Shown here in pieces: positions 6,093-7,238 of a DNA stretch of 7,238 nucleotides. The stretch's first letter is position 1; each line of letters starts with the position of its first letter. The DNA is from CAZTLI01 sp964614375 (lineage in GTDB: Bacteria > Chloroflexota > Anaerolineae > Aggregatilineales > Phototrophicaceae): positions 1 through 7,238 of the forward strand of contig CAZTLI010000279.1 of NCBI GenBank assembly GCA_964614375.1. Reading direction: 5' to 3'. The notes under the pieces were generated by a model. That model searched no databases and was not told the origin of the DNA. It worked only from the letters and a program-made list of their open reading frames with translations. Made by a program: the position numbers and the translations under genes.

Positions 6093-6387
6093 TCATCTTG
6101 ATTCGGTTTTGGATATTGCTTACCCTACTTATCATAATACACCCGGAGGCAATCTGCGAGTCTCTATCCAAACCATTTCTGATGAAGATTTAATGAATTT
6201 CTGTTTGGTAAGTGCCAGGTAAATGCAGGAACGAGTAAAAACAGTGCCGAGTAAGTGCCGTGATGAGGACTGCGTGATGAATGAAGCACCAGGTATTACA
6301 CTTTGCGTTGACGCTTTTGCCTTTTACCCTCTGTGGTTCGGCTTTTGTTCTTAGCCAGCAGCGAGACGCCATTTTTCAGTCCACAAA
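6093..6387. other. Intergenic region without a recognisable gene
   Basis: Between the divergent FmdB-like gene and cysS I see no plausible protein, tRNA, T-box or other RNA family. It holds a few short direct repeats: GTAAGTGCC at 6208-6216 and 6251-6259, a related GTAAATGCA at 6219-6227, and AGTGCC at 6243-6248. One CTTTGCG (6301-6307) is the same heptamer as in the tract at 2472-2533. A weak hairpin GGCT/AGCC spans about 6342-6358. None of these supports a named feature. Confidence 0.5.
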
Positions 6388-6416
6388 TTGATATATTGCG
6401 GGCAAGGGATTACAAT
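6388..6416 (+). promoter_or_regulatory. Predicted sigma70 promoter of cysS
   Basis: TTGATA (6388-6393), a spacer of exactly 17 bases and TACAAT (6411-6416) give five of six matches at each hexamer. The transcription start should be near 6423, leaving a leader of about 47 bases. This leader is too short for a T-box, and the AGGGTGGNACCGCG-type T-box motif is absent, so tRNA-sensing control is not indicated. Confidence 0.7.
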
Positions 6417-6469
6417 ATTCGGGTTAACCTGTGCTGGATGTTAATACACACAATAGATTGGGAAGCGGG

Positions 6470-7238
6470 ATGTCATTGCGGATATTTAATGTATTGGGAC
6501 GCGAAAAACAGGACTTTGTGCCGCTGGAAGAAGGCCGCATCGGGATGTATGTCTGTGGGCCGACGGTGCAGGAATTTTCGCATCTGGGACACGCCAAGAC
6601 CTATGTCTCATTCGATGTGATTGTGCGCTATTTGCGCTACAGCGGTTATGACGTGCTGTATGTGCAGAACATCACTGATGTCGGACATTTGCTGGAATCG
6701 GGCGAAGACCGCATCTTACGCAAGGCCAACCAGTTGCAGGCCAGGCCGATGCAAATTGTCGAATATTACGCGCGTGAATACTTTAATGACATGGACACAC
6801 TCGGTATACAACGTCCAGACATTTCGCCGCGCGCCAGCGGACACGTCCCCGAACAAATCAAGATGGTTGAAGCCCTCATCCGCAATGAGAATGCTTACGT
6901 CGTCAATGGCAGCGTCTATTTTGATGTGTCGTCCGCGCCCGAATATGGCAAATTATCCAACCGCCGGATTGAGGAGCAGGAATCCGGTTCGCGCGAAGTT
7001 GTCCGCGACGAAAAACGCAGCCCGGAAGATTTCGCGCTCTGGAAAAAGGCCGAACCCGAACACATCCTGCGCTGGGATAGTCCCTGGGGCGAAGGTTTTC
7101 CGGGCTGGCACATCGAATGCTCGGCGATGGCGAAAAAATATCTCGGCCCGACCTTCGATATTCACGGCGGCGGCATCGACAATATCTTCCCGCATAACGA
7201 GAGTGAAATCGTCCAGAGCGAATGCGCCAACGACGCCG
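6470..7238 (+). CDS. cysS: Cysteinyl-tRNA synthetase, 3'-truncated by the window edge
   Basis: The first 256 residues of CysS, the class I synthetase that charges tRNA-Cys with cysteine in the cytoplasm; the frame is open to the right edge, so the stop codon and the KMSKS loop lie outside. The ATG at 6470 has GGGA six bases upstream. Visible landmarks: MYVCGPTV with zinc ligand C29, the HIGH motif as HLGH (38-41), YVQNITDVGHL (64-74), GWHIECSAMA with C217, and FDIHGGGIDNIFPHNESE with H242 and E246. The C29, C217, H242 and E246 spacing fits the E. coli zinc site. After NITD the sequence is VGHLLESGEDRI instead of the commoner IDDKII, a known subtype of CysS. A MshC-like ligase is a remote alternative; the leader and helix pattern fit CysS better. 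Confidence 0.95.
   Translation, partial: MSLRIFNVLGREKQDFVPLEEGRIGMYVCGPTVQEFSHLGHAKTYVSFDVIVRYLRYSGYDVLYVQNITDVGHLLESGEDRILRKANQLQARPMQIVEYYAREYFNDMDTLGIQRPDISPRASGHVPEQIKMVEALIRNENAYVVNGSVYFDVSSAPEYGKLSNRRIEEQESGSREVVRDEKRSPEDFALWKKAEPEHILRWDSPWGEGFPGWHIECSAMAKKYLGPTFDIHGGGIDNIFPHNESEIVQSECANDA

Noticed and set aside
5724..6101. 125-residue reading frame on the plus strand
   Set aside because: It is antisense to the FmdB-like gene; its repeated Gly/Phe/Leu pattern is just the mirror of that gene's low-complexity Ser/Lys/Glu tail.
6190..6372. 60-residue reading frame on the minus strand in the spacer
   Set aside because: No ribosome site, unusual composition and no family resemblance; such a length is expected by chance in this spacer.
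6093..6469. T-box, tRNA or other structured RNA upstream of cysS
   Set aside because: No T-box consensus, no cloverleaf and no long stems were found; the predicted leader is only about 47 bases.

Overview
The window looks like an ordinary chromosomal stretch of a Chloroflexota bacterium, probably from an Anaerolineae-type lineage. This is inferred from the protein families (an FmdB-like protein without cysteines, a 'MDITWYG' metallo-beta-lactamase-fold protein paired with a 102-residue ABM-like protein, a family-16-like jelly-roll protein) and from intergenic hairpins of the GTAGGG type. No database search was possible. Coding DNA is GC-rich by eye, the spacers are AT-rich, and sigma70-like promoters are recognisable.

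Layout, left to right: (1) the end of a membrane-anchored SHOCT-domain protein (+), reaching the left edge. (2) A convergent S9-family prolyl-oligopeptidase-like serine peptidase (-) with an intact Ser-Asp-His triad; a palindrome lies between the two 3' ends. (3) A spacer of about 320 bases (2231-2551) holding the peptidase promoter, a cluster of GTAGGG-type palindromes and a degenerate CGCAAAG tandem tract. (4) A concanavalin-A/GH16-like jelly-roll protein of unknown role (-). (5) A divergent promoter region, then a two-gene operon (+): an UlaG-like metallo-beta-lactamase-fold protein with a TTG start and an altered metal motif, and a small ABM-barrel-like protein. (6) Convergent with these and only 13 bases away, a secreted WD40-like beta-propeller protein (-). 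(7) Upstream of it, an FmdB-family protein (-) whose zinc-ribbon cysteines are all gone, followed by its own hairpin terminator. (8) A spacer of about 400 bases without a recognisable gene, ending in a strong promoter. (9) The first 256 codons of cysteinyl-tRNA synthetase (cysS, +), running off the right edge.

The genes alternate in direction and mostly have separate promoters, so apart from the MBL/ABM pair they do not look like one pathway. I found no convincing new multi-gene system. The most notable points are two families that have lost canonical metal ligands (the FmdB-like protein and the MBL-fold protein), the dense cluster of two intergenic repeat types around 2325-2533, and a possible 18-codon near-leaderless reading frame overlapping the MBL start.
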